DNA of 64,000 bases from NCBI GenBank assembly GCA_027563935.2, contig CM050446.2:121784499-121848498 (forward strand), in the 5' to 3' direction. The stretch comes from Costus lasius (Eukaryota; Streptophyta; Magnoliopsida; Zingiberales; Costaceae). Below are positions 33,801-45,447 of the stretch, one piece after another. How positions within the stretch are numbered: the stretch's first letter is position 1; every line of letters starts with the position of its first letter. The notes below the pieces were generated by a model. The model was given only the letters and a program-made list of their open reading frames with translations. It did not search any database and was not told where the DNA came from. Position numbers and translations under genes: made by a program.

Positions 33801-36800
33801 TTTGCTTCTCATTCGGAGGTTTCGCTTGGGTTGTTCTCTTAGGCTGAGAACAGTCTTTACCAAATTGTTGTCAGATTTGCAAAACCTGTTATCAGGATGA
33901 TAGCATGATTTCAGTCATCCAGAGCCATTAACCTGGTGGCTTCTGACCATAAATGTGATATCCATTGACAATGGCAGCTCTTTTGTTGAGGGCTCGAGGG
34001 AGGCTATTGAATGATTGTAGTAGGCATATTGTTGTTCAGTGGTTGTCTCAATCCGTGAATTCTCAATACCGTGGATTGCCCTGTGTTTTGGTTTTGTTGA
34101 TGTTGCTGTGGTATCTTCTAGCACTAGCCTTGTTTCAAATAACCGAAACCTTTACTATTTTGAAGTGGTGCAAAAGAGATGCCTTTAAGAACCATCAAAA
34201 GTCAGAATTTTTACAATTTTTTGTTACAAAGTAAACATTGGAATCGAATGATGATTGTGCGATTTAAATATAGTTGTAGACTAGCTAGTATTATTATTCT
34301 TGATTATTTTAGTCCTGGTTAACGCAAATTGTCTGTTTTTTTTTGTTTCATGGATAGAAATGATTTCTGTTGATTGACTAGAACCTTTCTGAGAACGTTG
34401 CAGGCTTTGTCAAAGACCTTGACTGTGGATGAACTGTTTTATCTCAAAGGACAATTTACTCTTTTGGAGCCTAACAAAAATGGGTGTATTACGCTTGAAA
34501 ATATCAAGATGGTTAGTCATGAATATTTCTTTTATCTTTGGAGAATTTAATAGTAACCGAGGAAGACTCCGGTGATCAGTAGTTTTTTTTTATGATCACA
34601 ATTTCTTGATCAGGTTTTAATGAAAAATGCAACTGATGCAATGAAGGAGTCACACGTTCAAGATTTTCTTCTTGCGGTATGTGTGGAACCTTTGCATAGC
34701 ATTTCCTTTTATATAACATTAACCTTACGTCTTGTAAGTACTGCCATAAAAAATCTATATTTTTTATTTACCAGCTCAGTGCTCTACAATACAGAAGAAT
34801 GGATTTTGATGAGTTTTGTGCAGCTGCATTAAGTGTGCATCAACTTGAAAGTCTAGATAGATGGGAGCAGCATGCACGTTGTGCCTATGAGCTATTTGAG
34901 AAAGATGGCAATCGGGCTATTATGATTGAGGAACTTGCTTCGGTATGTAATGCTCATTCTCATTTTATGTGTGCTAGAGGTGTAACTGATAGATGCCTCA
35001 TATAGCTCTCAGAAATATAAATTCAAACTTGAAAGCTCTTTTAGTTGAAAATTGCTTTAGGATGTTTGCAGGCAAAATTCTTCTCATTTTCTTCTATCAG
35101 CTCGCCAGCGTTTGGGTAAAGTCTGTATGAAAAATGCTGAATGTATGTAACATGGTTGTTTTTTATGAGCACTAGGGTAGTCATGAAATTAATTTTTGAA
35201 GTCGTCTCCTACGTGTATGTTGCACATATTTTATTGAGCTAAACATTGAGGTGTCGTTTGGTATGGTTTTACTTTATATGGTAATTTAAATCACCATGTT
35301 GATCAAATCAACCCTCAAGTGGTCTGATTTAGTCACTATTAGAACGTGTAGGCGTCCAAACTGTTCTCATATATACCATAATTGTTTATGATAAAAATTA
35401 CCTTAATTAAGAAAGACAATATTTGATATATTCTTTTGACCAATCACACCTTATAGAGGGTGAGATTTCTAAATGGGTCCCCTAGAATTATTTTCACAAA
35501 CCCTAAAGCATGCTGGGCGCGAGAATCTCACAGTGCCCAAATAACCCTCCTCGCAAAGGTAAAACCTTACGGAGAACCTCACATCGATAAGGGAGAACCT
35601 CGATAACATAAAACCTCACTCAGATAACATAGAAACCCTGTTGAAGATTAGGGTGGGCGAGGCACTTCAGGATTCATGTAGAACCTCGCCTAGATAAGAT
35701 AGAATCTCACTCTTTAAAAAAAAATATATAGAATCTCACTCAAATAAGGTAAGTTCAGATAACGTAGAATCTTTGTTTATAATTAGGGCTGGGCAGGACG
35801 CTTAGAAGTTGTGAAAAGCATCATAGGGGGGCCCGCTTAGAAGTTTTTTCCCCTTATGGAGCGAGTTTGAGGTTATGTTAGTTTGGATTTTGCGACAAGT
35901 TTGAATAATAAGATAGTTGTTACATGGATTCATGGACACCTGTGGAGATTCAGAAAACCCTCTTTGACGAGTATTATCTTGTAGAATTTATAAATTGAAA
36001 TTCTTAAAAGTATTTATTGATTTATAATTACAATAATAATCATGTTTGTATCAAAGGAATTTGAATTATAGAATGAGTTGTTGACCTATGGAATCCATAC
36101 ATGTATAGAACCCAAAATAATTTTATGACTTTTTAGTTCTTATCCACTATGGGAAGCTCTTTCAATAATTTATGCCATTAACATATGGGTTTTGAAGTGA
36201 ATTTATGAGATGAATTAGTAATCAATGCAAGGGCAATCTTGGTTAGAACAACAACTATCTTGTGCATGCTTATAAAATAACAAATAAGTTGATTTAGAAT
36301 TGTTCATGATTCATAATGTAATAGAAAATCAGTCCTGATTTTTTGAATCATCCAATGATTCTTTCACCTATACCTATCGCCGCCTCATGGAGTATATAAG
36401 TTTGTCCACATTGGGTCATTTAACATTTATGTGGCGCCAACCTCCTGAAAGGAAAACAGATGTTGCTTGCTGTATAATTGCTCAATACTGTATTTTAATT
36501 TTTTTTGTAGTAAAGATGAGACATGAGGTTGCTAGAGTAATATCCCTTGAACTTAATGTTTATATTTTTTTTAGCAATCTGTGCTAGTCATGTTATTAAT
36601 TCTTAAAACTTTCTGCAAATTAATTTACGGAAAGCATGTTAATTAGAACTTTCCTTTTTTCAATTACAGGAATTAGGTCTCAGCCCTTCCGTACCTGTGC
36701 ATGCTGTTCTACATGATTGGGTAAGGCACACAGATGGGAAGCTGAGCTTCCTAGGATTTGTGAAGCTGTTGCATGGTGTGTCTAGTCGGTCAGCCCAGTC

Positions 36801-36819
36801 CCTTGTGAAGGCACGGTAG
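27817..36819 (+). CDS. CRK: CDPK-related protein kinase (CRK)
   Basis: Ser/Thr kinase of the calcium-dependent kinase superfamily. Exons: 27817-28377, 30112-30242, 31918-31959, 32092-32200, 32662-32740, 32848-33144, 33263-33375, 34404-34511, 34614-34676, 34775-34942, 36670-36819; 1821 nt, 606 aa, all GT-AG and in phase. N terminus MGLCYGKP gives Gly2 for myristoylation and Cys4 for palmitoylation, so plasma-membrane or endomembrane attachment is likely. A variable Pro/Ser-rich region is followed by the kinase domain from about 149: Gly loop GRGHFG (156-161), Lys181, HRDLKPEN with Asp277, DFG Asp298, APE 322-324. After the junction segment come EF-hand-like units ('[15 protein letters not shown]', '[13 protein letters not shown]') lacking several calcium ligands, as is typical of CRKs, which are therefore thought to be calcium-independent or calmodulin-regulated. 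The start is the first ATG of the frame. Nothing is truncated. Introns 1, 2 and 10 are each about 1.7 kb. Confidence 0.97.
31312..31512. repeat. Polypyrimidine tract in CRK intron 2
   Basis: Some 200 bases almost purely C and T on the + strand, ending in a (CCCCT)n run (about 31488-31510). It is flanked on both sides by GGGT/ACCC-rich sequence (31140-31260 and 31550-31620). Such tracts can form triplex or G-quadruplex structures on the purine strand. No protein is implied. Confidence 0.8.
35500..35830. repeat. Minisatellite-like repeats in CRK intron 10
   Basis: Words like TAGAA(C/T)CTC(G/A)C and AGATAA(C/G)(A/G)TAGAA recur at least six times. A longer unit (AGATAAC(A/G)TAGAA ... ATTAGGG(T/C)(G/T)GG(C/G)) appears twice, near 35620 and 35755. 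The intron-internal repeat is diverged and no terminal inverted repeats were found. Confidence 0.6.
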
Positions 36820-37553
36820 CTGCTATTTATTCCGCCTATCTACTCTATTTGATTGATTGACTTCGACGAGTTTGGCTTGGACGGATGACTTCCTAGCTAT
36901 CGGTGAAACGTTGGTTGGATTTAAAGATCGAGCGACCAAAATGTTCTGGTAGAGTGTTTATTGTGTGCAGATAGCAGATGAATACAATTTATTCAAGAAA
37001 GCCCTTACTACAAAAAGCCCCCTCTTGTTGATATCTTCCAATTCAGTAGTTAAGGAGAAAATGGATCCATTTTCGTTGTCGATAAGTTTTATGTCACGAT
37101 TTGATAGTATTGTCCCACATTGCTGGGGTTGATGTATAACCGGTTTCAACTAGTGGGATCGTAGTACTTGGCTAACTGTTAGGTTTAACAGTTGTATGAA
37201 TCGTCTCTGTAAAACCGCCCTCTTTTATCTCGCTGAGGATAGGTCAGAGGAGGAAAGGGTTCTGCTGTTCCGAAGACTTGATTGTTTCTGGCTAATCTGA
37301 AGTGGTTGAAAATGGTTCCATTGCGTGTTATATTTGTCCAGTCATCGCATCGGTGCTGATCTTGATTGCGTAGCTTTCTATAGTGCCAATAACAAAAATT
37401 ATTGTCAGAAATAACTGCACCCTTTTCTCGTACTTGATGCGTATACGTAAATTCAAGTTTTGTTGACACCTGAGATTCTGAGAATACTTGCTTTTGAAAT
37501 CTATACGATGGTTATAGTGCATTCTCTTATTTCTCATAAGAGAATGCTTCTTT
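36820..37553. other. 3' flank of the CRK gene
   Basis: Non-coding. The first few hundred bases are the likely 3' UTR. No AATAAA consensus stands out, and the minus-strand short frames are not supported. Confidence 0.4.
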
Positions 37554-38865
37554 AAGTCGGCCCGCGGGCCGATTTAAAAAGAATATAAAATTTTGATTAA
37601 AATAAATTTTAAAAATATGTAAATTATTAATTAATTAAAATATATAAAATAAGAAAGAATTAAAAAAAATGAGAAATTAAAAATTATGTATGTTGTAAAA
37701 ATTTTTAAAAATATATAATTTTAATTTTAATATATTTTATTAAGTTAATATTTATTTATTTATTAACAACACATGACTAAAGTAAAAAATCAACTCGATT
37801 AAATTTTATATTAATAAATTATACATTTAATCTTAAATCAATTGTCGACATAATGAGCATACATAATTGACAAGTAGCTAGCGACGCAAGCAGATATTAT
37901 GGAAGATGTACGAGCGTTGTGTTACATATATTTGCTCTCCATGCTCCATCTTCTTTATGCATATTGCACACTATATGTTTTCAGCTCTACCTCCTTCTTC
38001 AACAATAAAAAACCCAAGTGACTCTTGTGCTTGGCTTGTTTCGATATATTGCTCTGGCTCATCGTTGATATTATCACTGTCCTTCTCACTATCATTATTT
38101 CAAAGTCCTCCTCTATCTCAATCTCAACCCCAGAAGGGGAGGGAGAAACCAAAAATTCTTGTCTTGCATGATCAGATAAGTGGATAAAGTGTTCTTCGAA
38201 CCTGAATACATCAATTCCAATGATTTGACTAACACATTAGATAATATTTAAAACAGTGATTCTCCATTGATTAGCATTGAAGAAATTTAAGCTAGATGTA
38301 AGGAAGATTGAACGTTGAGAATTTGGCAAAATGATAATTATCTTCACTCTTCTATTATCTGCCATTTTTCTTTATACCTCGTGCTCATCTGCAAGACTAC
38401 AAACACAATTAACAAAGTAATTGAAACTCACGTGATTAAGAGGAATGTAATAAAAAAATAATTTAAACTAAAATTTTGTGTGTGAAAATGTAAGGAACTA
38501 TCTCGAATTTATAGAGATGAAATGAGTGTAAATTTATAAATTTATCCTCTATTTTATATTATTAAAAAAGAATAAAATAATAATTTTATTGCTAAAAGAC
38601 AATTATACCTATAAATTTAAATTTTTTTGATGCTTTAAGGGGGTATAAATGTAAAATAACATAGGTAAAAATAATAAAAAATATTAATTATGCATGCCGT
38701 GCCTGGCCCGGCACACTTGAGGGCAGTGCCGGGCACGACCCACGTGCCTGAACTCCTCAGCCCAGCACGGCCCGGGGCGGGCCACGTGCTGCCCACGGCC
38801 TGTTGACTTGGTCAACGGGCCGGGCCCAAGCCGTGCCGTGCCGTGTGTGTCGCGGGCACCTCTAT
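37554..38865. mobile_element. hAT-like non-autonomous element (right end clear, left end doubtful)
   Basis: The minus strand from 38865 reads TAGAGGTGCCCGCGACACAC, followed by GC-rich subterminal sequence dense in GGCACGGC/GGCCCG words (38690-38860). This is the look of Ac/hAT-type ends in plants (AGAGGTG-type termini). The interior is AT-rich with no transposase I can support. A GGCCCGCGGGCC palindrome at 37559-37570 may be the opposite subterminal region, but no matching TIR was found there, so the left border is a guess. Confidence 0.4.
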
Positions 38866-38978
38866 GCACAACAGAAAAAAAAGCAGCTAGCTGCTTTGCG
38901 TCCTTCCTTTTGATCCGTTGACTTGTAGATAACAATCCCAAACGCACCTAATGGGGTTGGATCTTTTGAATATTTTAT

Positions 38979-39182
38979 GTTGACATCATATTTGGTTGTA
39001 TTAGTAGTATACTATTTTGTAAATATTAGTTTTGTAAATAATAGCTTGGAAGTAAATATTATATTTTGTTATAAAGTATTTTTTACCCTTTTACCCTTTG
39101 TAACCCATACCCGTTTAGGGTTTGTATAAAGGGAAAGGAAAGCTGCTAAGAGAGACAGACTTTTAGGTTCAAATTTGTGACA
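38979..39182 (+). mobile_element. 5' LTR of a Ty1-copia element
   Basis: 204 bp, TGTTGACA...GTGACA, directly followed by the primer-binding site. TATAAA at about 39125 gives the LTR promoter. LTRs of this length occur in several copia lineages. The 3' LTR is beyond the later insertion and not in the window, so identity and target duplication cannot be tested. Confidence 0.75.
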
Positions 39183-39194
39183 TGATATCAGAGC
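39183..39194 (+). other. Primer-binding site (initiator tRNA-Met type) of the copia element
   Basis: TGATATCAGAGC immediately after the LTR differs by one base from TGGTATCAGAGC, the usual copia primer site complementary to the 3' end of initiator tRNA-Met. Confidence 0.85.
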
Positions 39195-40067
39195 AAGGTT
39201 GCGATTAATTTTGGCAAGCAATTTTTTTTTGCTTTCGTTCTCGTCGCCGCATCAATTTTTGACGATTTCGCTTTCCACCGTTCTTCTTTAGTGGTGTTCT
39301 TCTTTGGATTTGTATTTTTTGGTGTTGGCAAATTTTCGACATCAGGTGGAATTTTGTGGAGCGGCGAGCGATTTCTATTCTGCAAATTTTCGGCAGATTT
39401 GTGGAGGCGAACGATTTCTCTTCCGCAGGAAGTCGAACACTCGGCAGATTTGTGGAGGAGGCGGACGATTTCTCTTCCGCAGGTAGCCAAACGCAACATC
39501 GCGCTTGCAAACGAATTTGGCGGACGTAGCAAATCAGCAAGGCAGACCGGATTTTGGCGGCTGATTTGAGGGCTTTAGTGGCGAACGAAATTGGAACGAA
39601 ATTTGACGGTGGATTTGAGGATTTCAGTAGTTGTAGCTAAAATTAATTTCGATGGTTGCAATGAAATCAATTTCTTCAGTGGAGGACAGTGGATTTTGGC
39701 GTCGATAGTAGGATTGAGGAAGCGGTGAGCGATTTGTCTTTGGCGGCAGTGAGGAGTGGAATCTCGATGAAGATTTTTGATTTCGGTGATTAGACGATGG
39801 CTTGTGATGTGTGCAGCGGAAATTGATTTCTTCAGCGGCAGAAATTGATTTTGGAGAAATTGATTTCTTCAGTGGTGAACGCGTGTTATCTTTAGTGGTG
39901 GAGAGCGAAAATTGGCAGCAATTTTGAGGCAGCAGTGAAATTTCTTTTCGGTGTGTCTCGACTGTGAATTAGTATTTTGGTGACTTCTACCCTCAAATAT
40001 TATATTGAAGTAGTGAGTCTTTTCAGATCTTTGATTTTTTTTTAGTTGCTTAATTATTCTTATATCC
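39195..40067 (+). other. Leader of the copia element
   Basis: Untranslated region between primer site and gag. It is rich in repeated words GGCAGATTTGTGGAGGCG, ACGATTTCTCTTCCGCAGG and AATTGATTTCTTCAG (39380-39880), each seen two or more times, which makes it internally repetitive. No protein. Confidence 0.6.
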
Positions 40068-42365
40068 ATGGAGAATTCTTTTGGCAAAGCATCGACAGAA
40101 ACTATACTGCATGGGAATTTCAATTTAGGATCTTTTTGAAAGGAAAGGGGCTATGCGGTCATATAGATGGATTATCCTCTATTTCTAAAAAAGACAGTGA
40201 ATCTAGTACATAGGAATTGAATGATGCTAGAATTATCTCTTAGATCCTAGCATCTATTGAACCTCATATGGTGAATAATCTATGCTCCTTTAGTACTGCC
40301 AAGGAGATGTGAGATTATTTGAAATGCATATATCCTCAGGACAATACAGCAAGACAATTTCAGTTGGAACTTGAAATTAGTAAATTCACTCATGGTAATA
40401 TGTCTTTCAAGAATTTTATTCAAGCTTTATGAATCTATGGAGTGAATATACTGGTATTATTTATACTGGTGTTCCTAAAGAAGCATTGGCAAGTCTGTAA
40501 CAAGTTTATGAAGTCAGTATGCGTGATCAATTTTTAATGAAACTAAGACCTGAATTTGAGGTTGCTCGAGGTGGATTACTTAATTGATATCCTATTCCGT
40601 CTTTAGATATTTGTCTTGGTGAGCTTCTGTGAGAAGAGCAATGTCTGGCCACTCAATCAGTCATTGGTGAGACTCATGGGATCTCAGAGGTTGTCAATGT
40701 GGCTTATGCAGCACAAGGTAAAAATCAGGGCAAAGGACATATGCAATGTTATAGTTGTAAGGAATTCGGTCATATAGCTAGAAATTATAGCAATAAATTT
40801 TATAATTATTGTAAACAAAAAGGACATATTATTAAGGATTGCGCAACACATCCAGAAAACAGAAGGGCGAAGGCTTACAAGACAGTACACGCTACTATGC
40901 CAAATTCCACTACTTCTACGACTGTTTCTGAGGCTACTCCTATTGTTGCAGATCAAAATCAAGTGATTATGACTCCTGAGATGGTTCAGCAGATGATTCT
41001 TTCTGCTTTCTCTATTCTTGGTCTTCAAGATCGTGGTAAGAAAACTTTATCTACTTGGTTTGTTGATTCTAGTGCATCTAATCATATGACTGACTTTCCG
41101 GATTTCTTACAAAATTTGCATCCTTATACTGGTCGACAATATATTCAAGTAGCCAATGGTAGTAGCCTTCCGATTACTGCTATTGGTGACATTGGTCACA
41201 CTTTTAGTCATGTTTTTGTTGCTCCAAACTTATCAACTAATTTGATATCTGTTAGTCAGCTTGTGGAGAATCACTGTGATGTTCATTTTTTTGTGCTGAC
41301 TGTGTTGTACAATATCAGGCTTTGGGGAAGGTGATCATGAAGGGGCCTAGAGTGGGCAGATTATTTCTATTGCATTTTTTCATTCCCAGATCTTTAGTCT
41401 TATCTTCTGTTATTATTGATAATCAAGTTGAACTTTAGCATAAACGTTTAGGCCATCCGAATCATGTAATTTTGTCTAACTTAATACAATATGGTTTTGT
41501 TGGTAACAATTTCAATTTTGCTTTGACATTTAACTGTGCTATATGTAAACTTGGAAAGAGTAAAACTTTGTCTTTTTCCTAATTCTGGTAGTCATGCAAA
41601 AGTGTGCTTTGATGTTATACATAATAATGTTTGGCGTATTATTCCTATTGTTTCTCATAATCACTACCGTTATTTTGTAATATTTATTGATGATTATAGT
41701 CAGTTTATATGAATATATTTTTTTGCAAATTAAATATGAGGTCTTCCGGGTATTTCAAAGCTTTGTTGCTCTTATTGAGAATCAGTTTTCTACGGGTATT
41801 AAGATTTTACGCACTGATAATGGTGGCGAATACATGTCACGTGAATTTCAGACTTATTTGCAAGAAAAAAGCATTATCTCACAAAGGTCATGCCCTTATA
41901 CTCCTCAGCAAAATGGGATGGTCGAACGCAAGAATCATCATTTTTGGACATGGTTCGTACTCTCCTCTTACAGTCCTCCGTACCATCTAAATTTTGGGTT
42001 GAAGCAATAACTACTGCCGTGTACTTGATTAATTGTTTGCCCTCTCAACACTTGGGATTTGATTCTCCATTTTATTATTTTTTTGGCATTTATCCTGACT
42101 ATGATATACTCCACACATTTAGATGTGTTTGTTTTGTTCATTTACCTCTTCATGAACGACACAAACTTGCTGCTCAAACTGTTCGATGTGCATTTATGGG
42201 TTATTGTACCAATCAAAAAGGCTATATCTGTTATGATCCTACTATTAATCGTATGCGTATCTCTAGGAATGTTATGTTCTTTGAGGAAGAATATTATTTT
42301 CAGCAGCAAGTTTTCTCTACTTCACCGATTCTTCTTCCTAATTTTGAGAAAACATCACAGTCAAC
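40068..42365 (+). pseudogene. Ty1-copia gag-protease-integrase, decayed and cut off before reverse transcriptase
   Basis: From the ATG at 40068, translation in changing frames shows in order: UBN2-type gag (about 40100-40680), two zinc-knuckle-like motifs (40745-40850), the protease motif DSSAS ('WFVDSSASNHMTD', 41056-41094), the GAG-pre-integrase block ('HKRLGHPNH', near 41440), and integrase with 'RTDNGGEY' (41807-41830) and 'QNGMVERKN' (41909-41935). It ends in the integrase C-terminal region near 42365. Stop codons and frameshifts occur throughout (e.g. near 40241, 40495, 40585, 41334, 41582). Reverse transcriptase and RNase H are missing because a minus-strand Ty3-gypsy element begins at 42366. 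The remainder may lie beyond the window. Confidence 0.9.
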
Positions 42366-43855
42366 TGATAGCGATCCGCAAGTGCATAGATTTTTATCGA
42401 AGTAATAAAAGATTATCGATCCCACGAGGATCAGGCGGTCAAGTACCGATTACACGATTGATCTATATCTAGACGATTCAAATGGTGGTTTTTGTTTTGA
42501 AAACTTCTAATGCAAGAAAACAAAAAGGTGGTTTTAGGGTTTTGGCTAAAAATCAATTTGGATAAATTCAGGATTCGGGGTTTCACCACGTTGACAAATA
42601 TGAATTTAATAAAAATAAATCATTGAACAGAAAAATATAGTTTTGAAAGGGATTTTTCCAAAGGTACAGATTACCTCCTCCCGAAGCGTAATCCGGTATC
42701 TATTTATATTAATTCTCTACTCTCGTGACAATTAACATAAATAGACCCATTAAGTTCTATGAAAAACCATGGTAATCCTTCAAGCGAATTTGAACTACTC
42801 TCGTGATCGGATTCACATGTTTGAAAAGAATAGTTCCGACGTTGCGATTCACCTCTCGGTCCTTCTCGCAACGTCTAAGACGCAATAAAACTTGGCCAGA
42901 GTATTAAAGTGAGAATACGTACAATTCTAATCAAATCAAATCTATAAAATTCATGTAAAAGAATTGAAACAATATATTCAATCCATAAATCGTCAACGGG
43001 CTAATCCCTAAATGCCAAAGATATGGTTTACACGTTCATATTCAAAGCAAACATCATGTTCATCGATGAATTACACATGTAATCTCTCTAAAATAATACA
43101 AAGAGACACTAAGAAAGTAATTAGAACTCTTCCCCTTGATCTGATGATGATGATGAAGTGATCAAACCCCTCCCTTGCGTGATCTCTCGCCGGATTTCTG
43201 CCCTAAAAATTAATTTCCGCCGCCGCCGCTACAACCCTTCGTTTTTGTGCCTAGAAGCCCCCCGAAACCCTTCTAAAATCCTTCCTTTTATAGTCTAATC
43301 AGTATAGAACCCATGTGGGAAGGTTTCTAGAGAGTTTGGTTCAATTCCGATTTAATTTGGAGTCGAATCAAGTGAGAAACCGAAAGGGCGGACGTTTTCA
43401 CGGCCCATAACCTATTCACGGCCGAGGTCGTAAATCCTTCTGTGTGTACAGCACTTAAGTCACAGAAATATTCACGGCCCGTGATGGATTCACGGCCTCG
43501 CCCGTGAAAGTTTCTGTAAGCTTTTTAACTTAGCCGTTTTTCACCTTCTGCTCGAACTCAGAATTACGGCCGATCCATAATTACGGCCAAGGCCGTAATT
43601 TTTACATTCTTCACTATTTTGACTCCAAATTCAACGTGTAAGCTCGTGATTTTCTCGGGAATCATAATATGGCATCAAAACTCTCGAAATCCATCATTTT
43701 TGTGCCTTTTTACCTACATTTTCATAAAAACGAGATAAAGTGAAGATTCTGTGCAAAGTGAAGTAAAAATATTAAAAATTGCATAAAATCATTCAATTAA
43801 GCCCAAAATATGATGTAAAATATAGGTAAAAACATGGTGTAAATGCAACTCACCA
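42366..43855 (-). mobile_element. 3' LTR of family-B Ty3-gypsy element (minus-strand copy)
   Basis: About 1490 bp. On the minus strand it opens TGGTGAGTTG and closes CGCTATCA. It matches the plus-strand LTR split between 46694-47122 and 62602-63623 along its whole length: same start after ...TTG, same TTTACACCATGTTTTT, same TCTAGATATAGATCAA(T/A)CGTGTAATCGG near the end. A TATA box (minus-strand CTATAAAAGGAAGG) lies near 43290. Palindromic CACGGCC/TTACGGCC modules fill 43398-43602. It sits directly against copia sequence at 42365, so it inserted there. Confidence 0.88.
43398..43602. repeat. CACGGCC/TTACGGCC palindromic module array in B LTR
   Basis: Modules such as TTCACGGCCCGTGATGG, CACGGCCTCGCCCGTGAA and TTACGGCCAAGGCCGTAATT alternate over 200 bases. 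The corresponding array in the plus-strand LTR is at 46949-47070. Confidence 0.85.
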
Positions 43856-45447
43856 AAATACCCTAGACTTAAAATTTTGCTTGTCCTCAAGCAATACCTT
43901 GATATGTATAAAGAATGTAAAGATAAGGAATACTCATTTGTTTTTGTCCCTAATAATATCTTCAGTTTACAAATTTAGCAATCAATATTTCAAACTTAAG
44001 TAATTCAAGAAAAATCATAATAGAGATAAATTCCAAGCGATTACAATCCAAGAAAGATAAAATTCACAATTCATGTCATAACATCCATTCAACACACACA
44101 AAATACTAGATACTCTCAGTTTAATAAATCCATTTCACTTAACAGATAAAATTTTTTACTTCAAGAATTTCAGTGATGTTAGAGATAAGAGATTTTTAAA
44201 GCAATTTGGTCTTTAAAACTGTTATGTGCTGTTTACTATCAGCATCATAACAAGTTTAAAGTATACCACAAAGTAGTATAATATAACTCATAGTCTCAAT
44301 CATGAAAGTTAGCGGAGTTGTCTACATAACCTACAGCTTTCTCTTTTTCTCTTTTTTTTTTTTTTCTAGAGACTTCAACTCATGTCTTCGGTACCACTGC
44401 CAAATTTAACAGTGCCAAGTAGAGGAGTCTTTTCTCTCTTTTATTTTTTTTAGAGAAAGCCGGTCAGTGGCATGGTACTTAAATATGTCGTTATCGATAC
44501 TTGATCGCAACAGATTTAAAGTATACCACATTGTGGTATAATATAACTCATGACTTTAGATCACTCAACCAGAGAAGTTGGAGCAAATCTCAATTTAAAG
44601 AGATATCACCAAATTCCTATTCATAAAAATTTCCATCAAGCAAAAATAGATTTAAACTTCAAGTAACAAGATACTATGCATGTGTCCTATGAACATATAA
44701 CAATTCACACAATAACAGAATTGAATTTACTCAACAATTTAGGTCTACATTAAATTTTAAAAATTCCCTAAGTCATCAAATTAAATGCCCAAAATGCTTC
44801 CTAAGTCTAGAATTAAGGATAAAATAAATTTGATAACTCCTTAACAATCATAAACATTCAAAATTCATATCTATAAAGTTTTAAAGAATAAGTATATCAT
44901 GAAGGACACCCTAGACTTAAATTGTTGCATATACATGAACATTAAAATCAATGAATGGTAGATTTCAGAAAAATTTTGCAAAAATTCGCTTTAAAAACAT
45001 TGGCGAAAACCTATACAATCATATTAAAAGAATGAAAACATGACTTAGAAAAATCTAGAAACTATGTCACATCAAAGATAATCATATTTTACAATGTAAA
45101 CAAGTTTCAGACATTAAATACCATCATGTTTTACTATCAAAATCATGTTTAAATATACTCACAAAGAAAATGTTGTCATCACGGTTGGTATATGATTCAC
45201 GGCTGCACCCGTGAACATCTCGTTGAACACTTTTACTTCAAGTAAAAATTTTCCAAAAATTCCTACACATAAAATAACTTATTAAAAGATTTTCCATGAA
45301 TAAAAATTCATCAAATCATGCTGTCAAAATTTTATTTCAAAGCAAACAAAAGATAAAATAAAACAAAAGAAATAATAAAAGTTAGAAGTTTGGGTTGCCT
45401 CCCAAAAAGCGCTTGTTTAAGGTCATTAGCTTAACCAATGCTTCATA
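43856..45447 (-). mobile_element. 3' untranslated internal region of minus-strand B element
   Basis: On the minus strand this runs from the end of the gag-like frame through GGGAGGCAACCC (45388-45404 region, a landmark shared with the position after pol in element A) to a tract reading TTGAGGACAAGCAAAATTTTAAGTCTAGGG just before the LTR (43860-43895), the polypurine-tract region. It contains two GGTACCGAAG/CTTGGCACTG-type repeats (44381-44419, 44458-44486) like those in element A at 60023-60340. No pol domain is present, so this copy is non-autonomous or deleted. Confidence 0.7.

Noticed and set aside
43398..43602. Possible CRISPR-like array because of regularly spaced palindromic repeats
   Set aside because: Repeats are short, degenerate and unevenly spaced, spacers are not unique, and the region is inside a plant LTR.
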